Shown in pieces: positions 24,942 to 32,152 of a DNA stretch of 64,000 bases; within the stretch, counting starts at the first letter, position 1; each line of letters begins with the position of its first letter. The stretch is taken from contig NZ_SKBP01000012.1 of NCBI RefSeq assembly GCF_004634195.1, positions 1-64,000 on the forward strand, read 5' to 3'. This stretch comes from Flavobacterium salilacus subsp. salilacus (GTDB lineage: Bacteria > Bacteroidota > Bacteroidia > Flavobacteriales > Flavobacteriaceae). The notes beneath the pieces were generated by a model. It was not told the DNA's origin. It saw nothing but the letters and a program-made list of their open reading frames with translations, and ran no database searches. The position numbers and the translations under genes were made by a program.

Positions 24942-25070
24942 GGTTGTCTCAAAAGTGTTTAAACAAGCATTTTTGTCATTCTGACGAAGGAAGAATCGCT
25001 TATTTATCAAATAATTGAGATTCTTCACTCCATTACATTGCGTTCAGAATGACACTTTTGAGACAGCACC
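24942..25070. repeat. Dispersed palindromic element, copy 1
   Basis: About 129 bases bounded by near-perfect inverted ends (GGTTGTCTCAAAAGTGT on the left; the right end reads ACACTTTTGAGACAGCACC). Inside, GTCATTCTGACGAAGGAAGAATC pairs with GATTCTTC and TTCAGAATGAC, but the right arm carries an unpaired insert. A second copy is at 39326-39455. It sits between convergent genes, encodes no protein, and could fold into a long hairpin acting as a terminator. It resembles a REP or MITE-type mobile repeat. Confidence 0.85.
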
Positions 25071-25096
25071 TTTTGATTTATATCAACATAGAAGTT

Positions 25097-25666
25097 CTAC
25101 TTCCACTTAACAGTTTCCATAATATTCCGCATATCTTCTTTAATATAGGCAGTAGCCGGCATTAGCGAATCATAGTTGGGGCGGGTATAAAAATACATCG
25201 AACCTGTTAAAAAATGATCGGTACTGTCAGTAACATAAAACTGAGCGTTGGTAGCAGCATTGCCCCCCACTTGATAAAACATACCATAAACATTATTCAT
25301 GGCATTGGCAAAGGGTTGTTCCTGTATGGCATCGGCTCTGATAACGTGTTCATAAGTAAGTTTTTGTGCATCGCGCAACAATGCTTCTATGTTACCCGAA
25401 ACAGGTTTATAGGTTAGGTATATGGTAGCCTTCATTTTAGGATACTGCAACGTAAAGTTACAATTCCCCTTACTTTCAAGTATCGATTGCGAGTTAAAGG
25501 CAAAACTGAAAGGGCATTTGCCTTCATATACCACATAATCCTCTATAGGGTAGTCCAGCCTCAGGTAGGCTTTAGGTTTAGGCACTGCTTCATCATTGCA
25601 CGATGTAAGCAATATGCAAAAAGTTGTTGCAATAGCTATTGCCGTTAGTATTTTTATACTCCTCAT
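25097..25666 (-). CDS. gldD: Gliding motility lipoprotein GldD
   Basis: Lipoprotein required for gliding motility and chitin use in Flavobacterium johnsoniae, where it acts with the type IX secretion and motor proteins. The 189 residues include a signal peptide with lipobox LLTSC (Cys23), followed by the family segments PKAYLRLDYP, CPFSFAFN, KMKATIYLTYKPV, and FYVTDSTDHFLTGSMYFYT. Its start codon abuts the stop of gldE with no gap, so the two are translationally coupled, as in other flavobacteria. It is the last gene of the ssb-gldE-gldD unit. Confidence 0.95.
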   Translation of the reverse strand: MRSIKILTAIAIATTFCILLTSCNDEAVPKPKAYLRLDYPIEDYVVYEGKCPFSFAFNSQSILESKGNCNFTLQYPKMKATIYLTYKPVSGNIEALLRDAQKLTYEHVIRADAIQEQPFANAMNNVYGMFYQVGGNAATNAQFYVTDSTDHFLTGSMYFYTRPNYDSLMPATAYIKEDMRNIMETVKWK

Positions 25667-26956
25667 TTATTGTAGTGTAACCTTTATTTGCTTTATTCTT
25701 CTCTTATCAACCGATTCGATGGTAAATATATTGCCATTAAAGGTAATTTTTTGTGCTTTTTTAGGAAAGTTGCCCGATATTTCGAGAATAAAGCCTGCAA
25801 GGGTTTCGGCTTCGCCTTTCGACTCTTCAAAAACATCTTCCTCCACATCCGTAATACGATAAAAATCTTTAAGGCTTATTTTACCGTCAAACAGATAATT
25901 TTTTTCATCAATTTGCGAATAGATAATATCCTCGTCGTCAAACTCATCACTTATATCTCCTACTATCTCTTCGAGTATATCTTCTAATGATATAAGCCCC
26001 GATGTACCGCCATATTCATCTACCACTATGGCAAGGTGGTTTTTCATACCCTGAAATTCTTTGAGCAGGTTATCCAGTTTTTTATTTTCAGGCACAAAAA
26101 AGGCTTGCCTCACGAGTGATTGCCATTCAAAATCTTCTGTATCAATATAAGGTATAAGGTCTTTAATAAACAAAACTCCTTTTATATTGTCGATATTTTC
26201 CTGATAAATGGGTATGCGCGAAAAACCGCTTTCCACTATTTTAGGAAATATCTCTGCAAAAGTTTCCTCGACATCCAACGCAAAAATATCGATACGGGGG
26301 CTCATTACCTGCCGTACATCCGTATTACCAAAGGTTACTATACCCTCCAGTATTTTTTGTTCTTCGGCAGTAGCATCACCATAATCGGTAAGCTCTAAAG
26401 CCTGCGAAAGTTGACCTACGGACAGACCTGATGACTGCACATTAAATTTTTTATGCAGCGCCAGTGTAACCTCCCTCATAGGTATGCTTATGGGCGATAA
26501 CAACTTGTTGAGTATGTATAACAAGTAGGCAACCCGCGATGAAAAAGTACGGTTGTTTCGGGTAGCATATACTTTAGGTACTACTTCGCCAAAAAGGAGT
26601 ATTGAAAATGTTATAACCGCAACTTCTACTCCAAACTTAAGGTATGGCGAGGGTATCCCATAAAAAAGGCTCTCGGCAAACTGAAAGAACAGTATGATGA
26701 TGGCAATATTTATAAAGGTATTGGTTATAACAATTGTGGCAAGCAGTTTTTTAGGCTTTTCCAGCAGCGATACCAACATTTTCCCTTTTTTAGGGTTTTT
26801 GTTGCTTATCATATTGATATCCTCCGGCGAGAGTAAAAAAACAGCTACCTCTGTACCGGATATAAATGCAGAACAAAATAAAAGGAATATAATCCCGGCG
26901 CAACCTATAATAAGGTTATAATCATATAATACTATACTGGAGGGGTCGGGGTCCAA
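25667..26956 (-). CDS. gldE: Gliding motility-associated protein GldE (CNNM/CBS transporter-like)
   Basis: Integral membrane protein of the HlyC/CorC (UPF0053) group, 429 residues. An N-terminal CNNM domain with four hydrophobic segments (about 10-185) is followed by a pair of CBS domains (VMSPRIDIFALDVEE, then VDEYGGTSGLISLEDILEEIVGDI) and a C-terminal CorC_HlyC domain (DGKISLKDFYRI). In F. johnsoniae GldE supports gliding and can partly replace GldD when overproduced. The translation start is TTG, giving MDPDPSSI; an ATG is lacking nearby, and the MDPDPS start is, to my knowledge, typical of the family. Confidence 0.94.
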   Translation of the reverse strand: MDPDPSSIVLYDYNLIIGCAGIIFLLFCSAFISGTEVAVFLLSPEDINMISNKNPKKGKMLVSLLEKPKKLLATIVITNTFINIAIIILFFQFAESLFYGIPSPYLKFGVEVAVITFSILLFGEVVPKVYATRNNRTFSSRVAYLLYILNKLLSPISIPMREVTLALHKKFNVQSSGLSVGQLSQALELTDYGDATAEEQKILEGIVTFGNTDVRQVMSPRIDIFALDVEETFAEIFPKIVESGFSRIPIYQENIDNIKGVLFIKDLIPYIDTEDFEWQSLVRQAFFVPENKKLDNLLKEFQGMKNHLAIVVDEYGGTSGLISLEDILEEIVGDISDEFDDEDIIYSQIDEKNYLFDGKISLKDFYRITDVEEDVFEESKGEAETLAGFILEISGNFPKKAQKITFNGNIFTIESVDKRRIKQIKVTLQ

Positions 26957-26979
26957 GGGTTTAGGTTTTAGTTAAACAA

Positions 26980-27438
26980 TTAAAATGGCAAATCGTCATC
27001 CGGTTCCGGCACATTTACATTATAATCAGTATCTGCGGGCTTAGCGGGTTGGCTTGCCTGTGGCGCGGCTGCTTGTTGTTGCTTGTTGGTATCAAATTCT
27101 TTTTTGGTAGTAAGAAAGGTAAATTCAGTGGCCTGTATTTCGGTAGTATATCGCGCCACACCGTCTTCGCCCTGCCATTGTCTTGACTTTATGCGTCCTT
27201 CTACATATATCTTATCGCCTTTACTCAGGTATTTTTCGCATATTTCGGCAGCTTTATTGCGCACCACTATATTATGCCACTCGGTAGAGGTTACCCTTTC
27301 GTTAGTTTGCTTATTCACATAAACCTCGTTGGTAGCCAACGGAAAACGCCCTATGCAGTTTCCTCCGTCAAAATAATGCATCTTTACATCATCGCCCAAA
27401 TGCCCTATAAGCATCACTTTGTTCAACGTTCCGTTCAT
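26980..27438 (-). CDS. ssb: Single-stranded DNA-binding protein
   Basis: Binds and protects single-stranded DNA in replication, recombination and repair. The 152 residues comprise an OB-fold (MNGTLNKVMLIGHLGDD, STEWHNIVVRNKAAEICEKYL, KGDKIYVEGRIKSRQW), a Gln/Ala/Pro-rich linker and the acidic tail PEPDDDLPF that recruits partner proteins. It sits between mutY and gldE, the usual flavobacterial order. A promoter of the TTG-N20-TATTTTTG type (27491-27461) overlaps the end of mutY, so ssb can be transcribed independently. Confidence 0.97.
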   Translation of the reverse strand: MNGTLNKVMLIGHLGDDVKMHYFDGGNCIGRFPLATNEVYVNKQTNERVTSTEWHNIVVRNKAAEICEKYLSKGDKIYVEGRIKSRQWQGEDGVARYTTEIQATEFTFLTTKKEFDTNKQQQAAAPQASQPAKPADTDYNVNVPEPDDDLPF

Positions 27439-27460
27439 AACTTCAGTTTAAGTATTTACT

Positions 27461-27491
27461 CAAAAATAGTAAAATTTAGCATCAATCCCAA
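27461..27491 (-). promoter_or_regulatory. Putative ssb promoter inside the mutY 3' end
   Basis: Minus-strand TTG (27491-27489), 20 bases, then TATTTTTG (27468-27461), close to the ideal Bacteroidota spacing. It begins within the last codons of mutY and would give a leader of about 15-20 bases for ssb. Confidence 0.6.
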
Positions 27492-28519
27492 TGCTTCTCT
27501 ATAAAATTATGAACAACAATAGGGAACGGATATTGCTTTATACTGTCACGTTCTATTGCCTTTTCTACAATGGTATTTGTTGTCGCTTCCCAAAAGCGGA
27601 TGTGCAGGTGCTGGTGCGACAGCTTGTGTATAACGGTATCTTGCAAAAGGGTTATGTTTTGGGGGGCAAAGCCCAAACCTTTATAATCATTAATTATCAT
27701 GCTCATTTCTTCTTCGGGTACTGCTGTCTCTGTTTCTATTAAAGGAAACTCATACAGGTTATGCCAGATGCCTTTACCTAAACGTTTGTTAATAATACTA
27801 CCACCCTGCAAATCGTTTACCACTATGTAATTAAAGTAACGGTTGGTTACTTTGGTTTTCTTTAGTTTTACGGGCAAGTAGGTTACTTTACCCGTGTTGT
27901 AGGCAACACAGCCGGAAGCAAACACGCAGCAGGCACAATCAGGGCTTTTGGGTACACATTGCAGTGCGCCAAACTCCATCATTGCCTGATTAAACTCTGA
28001 CGCTTTATCTTTTGGCAAATGTTGTGCTGCTATCGCCCTGAATTCAGCTTTAGCTGATGAGGACGATATATCGGTTTCGATACCAAAGTAGCGCGAGAGC
28101 ACTCTATATACATTGCCATCTACCACAGGTACAGGTTCGCCGTAACATATAGAGGCTATTGCCGCAGCAGTATATTCGCCCACACCTTTTAATTTTACCA
28201 ACTCTTTATAGCTGTCAGGAAATTTACCGTCAAGCTCATAAGCAATATACTTGGCCGTAGCGTGCAGGTTGCGCGCCCGCGAGTAATAGCCCAGCCCCTG
28301 CCACAACTTCAACACTTGCTCCTCGGGTGCATTGGCAAGATGCACTATGGTAGGAAAGGCTTCCATGAACTTGAAAAAGTAAGGCATTCCCTGTGCCACA
28401 CGCGTCTGCTGGAGCATTATTTCGGAGAGCCACACGGGGTACGGACGGGCATTTTTGCGCCATGGCAAATCGCGCTTATTTTGTAAATACCATTGTATTA
28501 AGAGCTTAGAAAATTCCAT
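27482..28519 (-). CDS. mutY: A/G-specific adenine glycosylase
   Basis: DNA repair glycosylase that removes A opposite 8-oxoguanine. The 345 residues contain the HhH-GPD core with LKGVGEYTAAAIASICYG and the catalytic Asp in VPVVDGNVYRVLSR, an iron-sulfur loop with the spacing C-x6-C-x2-C-x5-C (within CVPKSPDCACCVFASGC), and a C-terminal NUDIX-like domain that recognises 8-oxoG. One extra Cys lies inside the loop (CACC). It is divergent from HU with a TAAATTTG box at 28544-28537 on its strand, and stands upstream of ssb-gldE-gldD. Confidence 0.96.
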   Translation of the reverse strand: MEFSKLLIQWYLQNKRDLPWRKNARPYPVWLSEIMLQQTRVAQGMPYFFKFMEAFPTIVHLANAPEEQVLKLWQGLGYYSRARNLHATAKYIAYELDGKFPDSYKELVKLKGVGEYTAAAIASICYGEPVPVVDGNVYRVLSRYFGIETDISSSSAKAEFRAIAAQHLPKDKASEFNQAMMEFGALQCVPKSPDCACCVFASGCVAYNTGKVTYLPVKLKKTKVTNRYFNYIVVNDLQGGSIINKRLGKGIWHNLYEFPLIETETAVPEEEMSMIINDYKGLGFAPQNITLLQDTVIHKLSHQHLHIRFWEATTNTIVEKAIERDSIKQYPFPIVVHNFIEKHWD

Positions 28520-28578
28520 TGTTGTGAATGAGTTAGCAAATTTAAAAGTTTATGTTATTAAATTTTAATGCGTTAACG

Positions 28579-28610
28579 TTGAAATATTGTTTATTTAATT
28601 CCTATATTTG
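28579..28610 (+). promoter_or_regulatory. Putative promoter of the HU gene
   Basis: TTG (28579-28581), 21 bases, TATATTTG (28603-28610). It fits the phylum consensus and puts the transcript start about 38 bases before the HU ATG. Confidence 0.7.
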
Positions 28611-28654
28611 CACACTCGAAAAAAATACATACAAATATAAATTTAATAAAGAAA

Positions 28655-28945
28655 ATGACGAAAGCAGACATCGTAGCAAAAATCTCTGAAAAACTTGGAC
28701 TTGAAAAGGGAGATGTGCAAGCAACAGTAGAGTCTTTTATGGAAGAAGTTAAAAACTCTTTGGAAACCGGTGATAATGTTTATTTGAGAGGTTTTGGCAG
28801 TTTTATAATCAAAACCCGTGCTGAAAAAACAGGAAGAAATATCTCCAAGAACACTACAATTAAAATACCTGCACACAACATACCTGCATTTAAACCTGCA
28901 AAAATATTTGTTGACGGTGTAAAAACGAATACTGAAGTAAAGTAA
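28655..28945 (+). CDS. HU family DNA-binding protein
   Basis: Small basic nucleoid protein that bends DNA as a dimer. The 96 residues follow the HU/IHF pattern: helical N-terminal half (MTKADIVAKISEKLGLEKGDVQATVESF), the beta-arm start VYLRGFGSFIIKTRAEKTGRN, the minor-groove intercalating Pro in KIPAHNIPAFKPAK, and a short C-terminal tail. It has its own promoter and is followed after 35 bases by a gene for a 30-residue basic protein on the same transcript. Confidence 0.96.
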   Translation: MTKADIVAKISEKLGLEKGDVQATVESFMEEVKNSLETGDNVYLRGFGSFIIKTRAEKTGRNISKNTTIKIPAHNIPAFKPAKIFVDGVKTNTEVK

Positions 28946-28980
28946 CAGAACTCATTTATTAACCTAAACCCTTAGACACT

Positions 28981-29073
28981 ATGCCAAGTGGGAAAAAAAG
29001 AAAAAGACATAAGGTAGCTACTCACAAAAGAAAAAAAAGAGCGAGAGCTAACCGTCACAAAAAGAAAAAGTAG
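28981..29073 (+). CDS. 30-residue Lys/Arg-rich protein (possible ribosome-associated protein)
   Basis: A short reading frame starting ATG CCA AGT GGG and ending KKKK-stop. The product MPSGKKRKRHKVATHKRKKR plus ten more residues is two-thirds Lys, Arg or His and has no acidic residue. It reads as a real gene: it lies 35 bases after HU on the same strand, is in good coding style, and ends exactly on a strong terminator. Similar basic proteins occur in other Bacteroidota. A Flavobacterium-type extra large-subunit protein called bL38 has been described, and this may or may not be that protein. Ribosome or nucleic-acid binding is inferred from composition. Confidence 0.75.
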   Translation: MPSGKKRKRHKVATHKRKKRARANRHKKKK

Positions 29074-29094
29074 TTTAAACTACTTTTTCTTTTT
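29059..29094 (+). terminator. 36-bp perfect palindromic terminator overlapping the micro-ORF
   Basis: AAAAAGAAAAAGTAGTTT (29059-29076) is followed directly by its exact reverse complement to 29094, ending in a T-run. The left arm encodes the last Lys codons and the stop of the basic protein, so coding and termination signals share bases. Confidence 0.88.
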
Positions 29095-29346
29095 TAAAAC
29101 AAAGTTCATTGAAAATGGATGTAAAGACAACAAGATAATAGATATGAGATAATAGAATTTAGGTAATATAACGATTCTGTCATCTTTTATCTCTCCTCTA
29201 AAAGTCTTAAAAAAACATCCGCCGGGTATTAACTACCTGTAAATAATTGTTTAATCCATCTGCATACCGGTTAAGGGTTGCGGGTTGCGGGTTGCGCAAA
29301 TGCAAAACTCAAAACACGAAACCAATAAACCCTATAGCGGATAAAA
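29095..29346. other. Intergenic region before rng
   Basis: About 250 bases without a gene. It contains AT-rich words such as GATATGAGATAATAG, similar to those at 5270-5290, and three head-to-tail copies of GGGTTGC at 29275-29295. I see no clear promoter box, riboswitch or small reading frame; rng probably has its promoter somewhere in this stretch. Confidence 0.6.
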
Positions 29347-30906
29347 ATGTACAGTGTGAACAAAGAACTAATTATTCAATCTGGTTCTGAAGCCGTAGAT
29401 TTTGCCTTATTAAAAGATGGAAAACTAATAGAATTACATAAGGAAAAGGAAGATAAAAACAAGTTCTCTGTAGGCGATATTTTTATTGCCAAAATCAGAA
29501 AACCTGTAGCAGGGCTTAATGCTGCTTTTGTAAACGTAGGCTTCGAGAAAGATGCCTTTTTACATTATCATGATTTAGGTCCTAACCTACCCTCCCTAAT
29601 GAAATTCATAAAACTTGTAAGCGCAGGTAAAATAAAAGATTTCTCACTTAAAAATTTTCCTTTCGAAAAAGAGATTGATAAAGATGGTGTGATTACCGAT
29701 GTACTCAACGCCAATCAGTCAATTCTTGTTCAGGTGGTAAAAGAGCCTATATCTACAAAAGGACCCCGCATAAGCTCTGAGCTTTCGCTGGCCGGCAGAT
29801 ATGTAGTACTCGTACCGTTTTCTGACAGGATTTCGATTTCACAGAAAATAGATTCTAAAGATGAGAAAGACCGCCTGAAGCGTTTGGTGCAATCAATCAA
29901 ACCCAAAGGCTTTGGCGTTATTGTAAGAACAGTAGCCGAGGATAAAAAAGTAGCCGAACTGGACAAAGACCTGCAAAACCTGCTGGACAAATGGACTGCT
30001 TTGTGCAAACGTATTCCCGGTGCGCATCATCCCAGCAAAGTACTGGGCGAAGTTAACAAAGCTTCCTCCATACTGCGTGATGTTTTTAACGATACCTTTA
30101 CCGGTATATATGTAGATGATGAGGACCTGTTTTACCAAACTAAGGACTATCTGCAGGAGATAGCTCCCCAAAAAGCCAATATCGTAAAACTCTACCAAAG
30201 CAGAGAGTTGCCTCTTTTTGAAAAATATAACATTGAAAGGCAAATAAAAACCTCATTTGGCAAAACCGTTTCTATGAGCAAAGGGGCTTATCTTATTATA
30301 GAGCACACCGAAGCCCTGCACGTTGTTGACGTGAACAGTGGTAATCGGTCAAACAAAGCTCTAAACCAAGAAGGCACCGCTCTGGAAGTAAACCTTATAG
30401 CCGCCGCAGAGATTGCAAGGCAGCTACGACTAAGGGATATGGGTGGCATTATCGTAATTGATTTTATAGATATGTCTAACCCCGACAACAGGAAGAAGCT
30501 CTACGACTTTTTAAGAGAAGAAATGAGCGACGATAAGGCAAAACACAAGATCCTGCCTCCGAGTAAATTTGGACTTGTTCAAATTACCCGACAGCGCGTA
30601 CGGCCTGAAGTAAACATCAAAACACGAGAGGAAGACCCCAATAATGAAAATGGGGAAATTGAAGCTCCTATACTTGTGATTGACAGAATAACGGCCGACC
30701 TTGAAAGAATTATAAAGAGTAACAAAAAGATAGTGCTGAATGCACACCCTTTTGTTGCCGCATACCTTACTAAGGGCTTCCCGTCCATACGTTCAAAATG
30801 GTTTTTTGAACATAAAAAATGGGTAAAAGTAATACCTCGTGACGCTTACACGTATTTAGAATACCGCTTTTATGATAGCAAAGGAAATGCTATCGCGACA
30901 GAATAA
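29347..30906 (+). CDS. rng: Ribonuclease E/G family protein
   Basis: Endoribonuclease that cuts 5'-monophosphorylated RNA in AU-rich single-stranded sites, acting in rRNA maturation and mRNA decay. The 519 residues include an N-terminal S1-type domain (FSVGDIFIAKIRKPVAGLNAAFVNVGFEKDAF), the 5'-sensor and DNase-I-like region, and the two catalytic Asp in HVVDVNSG (Asp328) and IVIDFIDM (Asp372). The Zn-link CPxC motif expected shortly after the QRVRPE segment is absent. Length matches RNase G, with no RNase E scaffold tail. It ends at a strong hairpin. Confidence 0.95.
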   Translation: MYSVNKELIIQSGSEAVDFALLKDGKLIELHKEKEDKNKFSVGDIFIAKIRKPVAGLNAAFVNVGFEKDAFLHYHDLGPNLPSLMKFIKLVSAGKIKDFSLKNFPFEKEIDKDGVITDVLNANQSILVQVVKEPISTKGPRISSELSLAGRYVVLVPFSDRISISQKIDSKDEKDRLKRLVQSIKPKGFGVIVRTVAEDKKVAELDKDLQNLLDKWTALCKRIPGAHHPSKVLGEVNKASSILRDVFNDTFTGIYVDDEDLFYQTKDYLQEIAPQKANIVKLYQSRELPLFEKYNIERQIKTSFGKTVSMSKGAYLIIEHTEALHVVDVNSGNRSNKALNQEGTALEVNLIAAAEIARQLRLRDMGGIIVIDFIDMSNPDNRKKLYDFLREEMSDDKAKHKILPPSKFGLVQITRQRVRPEVNIKTREEDPNNENGEIEAPILVIDRITADLERIIKSNKKIVLNAHPFVAAYLTKGFPSIRSKWFFEHKKWVKVIPRDAYTYLEYRFYDSKGNAIATE

Positions 30907-30907
30907 C

Positions 30908-30943
30908 AAAAACCGCCCTGACTGATGTTGGGGCGGTTTTTTT
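30908..30943 (+). terminator. Terminator of rng
   Basis: AAAAACCGCCC / GGGCGGTTTTT hairpin with a 12-base loop and a run of seven Ts, immediately after the rng stop. Confidence 0.93.
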
Positions 30944-31000
30944 GTTTTAATAAAATTATTAATATTGTTATGTTTACATGATATCAAAAAGGGAGTTGTA

Positions 31001-31582
31001 ATGAAACCACAAATTAAATATATAGAACTAAAAACCGGTTTTAATGATAATGGTTCAGCATGGATAGGTTTAGTTTCTTTTTCAAAATCGGGCAGAACAA
31101 TATACTTTAACGGGAAAGCTTTTCAGTCGTTAGCCGGAACCGGTATTTATGCTAATTATTTTGATATTGAAACAGGTGAAGAATATTGGATATCAGGCGT
31201 AAAGAAAGATATGACTGACCGTCATTGGGCAGGAGGAGGTAAAATATTTGTAGAGAAAAGAATTGTAGAAGATTACCTAAAAATTCTCAATAGAGAAATC
31301 TTAAGCAGTACTTTACATGAAATAATAGATAATATAATTATTGATATACCCAAACAACGCATTAATCAATTGGAAAATGAAATAATTATAGAGAAACAGT
31401 TTAATGATGATTTATTTTTTCGAAACCCTACAGAATTAACTGACGCCGAGATTAAGTTTGTAATTGATAATCTTATAGTTGATGAAGAAAATTCGCGTTA
31501 TAATAAAGGAAGAAGAGCCACCAGAAAAAGCAGAATACTCTTTGAAGAAGAAGCAGAGAAAAGAGGATTAAATAAGAATTAA
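31001..31582 (+). CDS. Hypothetical protein (193 residues)
   Basis: A soluble, cytosolic-looking protein without signal peptide. I do not recognise a named family. The N-terminal half is rich in aromatics: YIELKTGFNDNGSAWIGLVSF, SGRTIYFNGKAFQ, YANYFDIETGEEYWISGVKK, then DRHWAGGGKIFVEKR. It looks like a small beta barrel. The C-terminal half is helical and acidic, ending in a basic KGRRATRKSR segment. The ATG at 31001, preceded by GGGAG, is chosen; a TTG at 30965 would add 12 poor residues. It stands alone between the rng terminator and the YegP-type gene. Confidence 0.65.
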   Translation: MKPQIKYIELKTGFNDNGSAWIGLVSFSKSGRTIYFNGKAFQSLAGTGIYANYFDIETGEEYWISGVKKDMTDRHWAGGGKIFVEKRIVEDYLKILNREILSSTLHEIIDNIIIDIPKQRINQLENEIIIEKQFNDDLFFRNPTELTDAEIKFVIDNLIVDEENSRYNKGRRATRKSRILFEEEAEKRGLNKN

Positions 31583-31644
31583 AAACACTACTCATACCTC
31601 ATAAATTATTATATTAGCATTTATTAATCACAAAACATCCTATT

Positions 31645-31977
31645 ATGGGCAAATTTGAAATTTTGAGAAGAGTAAATGATGACTATCAGTTTAACCTTAA
31701 AGCAGCTAACGGAGAAATAATTCTTACCAGCCAAGGGTATGCCTCTAAAGCAGGTTGCCAAAACGGGATTGAATCGGTAAGGACTAACTCTCAAGACGAC
31801 TCTAATTTCGACCGTAATGAATCTTCAAACGGAAAACCTTTCTTTAACCTAAGAGCAGCCAATGGTCTTATAATTGGTACCAGCCAAATGTATGCAAGTG
31901 TTGCAGCACGTGATAATGGGATAGAGTCGGTAAAGAAAAATGCTCCTGATGCCGCTATAGACGACCAAACGCTATAA
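31645..31977 (+). CDS. YegP family (DUF1508) protein with two repeats
   Basis: A 110-residue protein made of two DUF1508 repeats. The first is FEILRRVNDDYQFNLKAANGEIILTSQGYASKAGCQNGIESV and the second is KPFFNLRAANGLIIGTSQMYASVAARDNGIESV; both carry the family pattern F-L-A-ANG-I-I-S-Y-S-A-GI-SV. The family forms small beta-alpha dimers of unknown biochemical role, sometimes induced by stress. It lies 62 bases after the previous gene. A weak hairpin (32002-32031, AAAGCC/GGGCTTT) follows the stop. Confidence 0.93.
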   Translation: MGKFEILRRVNDDYQFNLKAANGEIILTSQGYASKAGCQNGIESVRTNSQDDSNFDRNESSNGKPFFNLRAANGLIIGTSQMYASVAARDNGIESVKKNAPDAAIDDQTL

Positions 31978-32152
31978 TAACACTTTTTATACTTATAGTA
32001 AAAAGCCTGTTTAGTTTTTTAGATGGGCTTTGCATTTGAAAAAATTTGCCTCTATTCTTACCAAATCCTTAAATCTGCCCTATATACAGCAATAACTACC
32101 ATTACATAAAAAAAATCCTTACTTTCGCAAATTGATTATTATAAGGACTAAA

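Noticed and set aside
24942..25070. Insertion sequence
   Set aside because: The repeated element has inverted ends but is only about 130 bases and has no transposase frame, so it is called a dispersed repeat.
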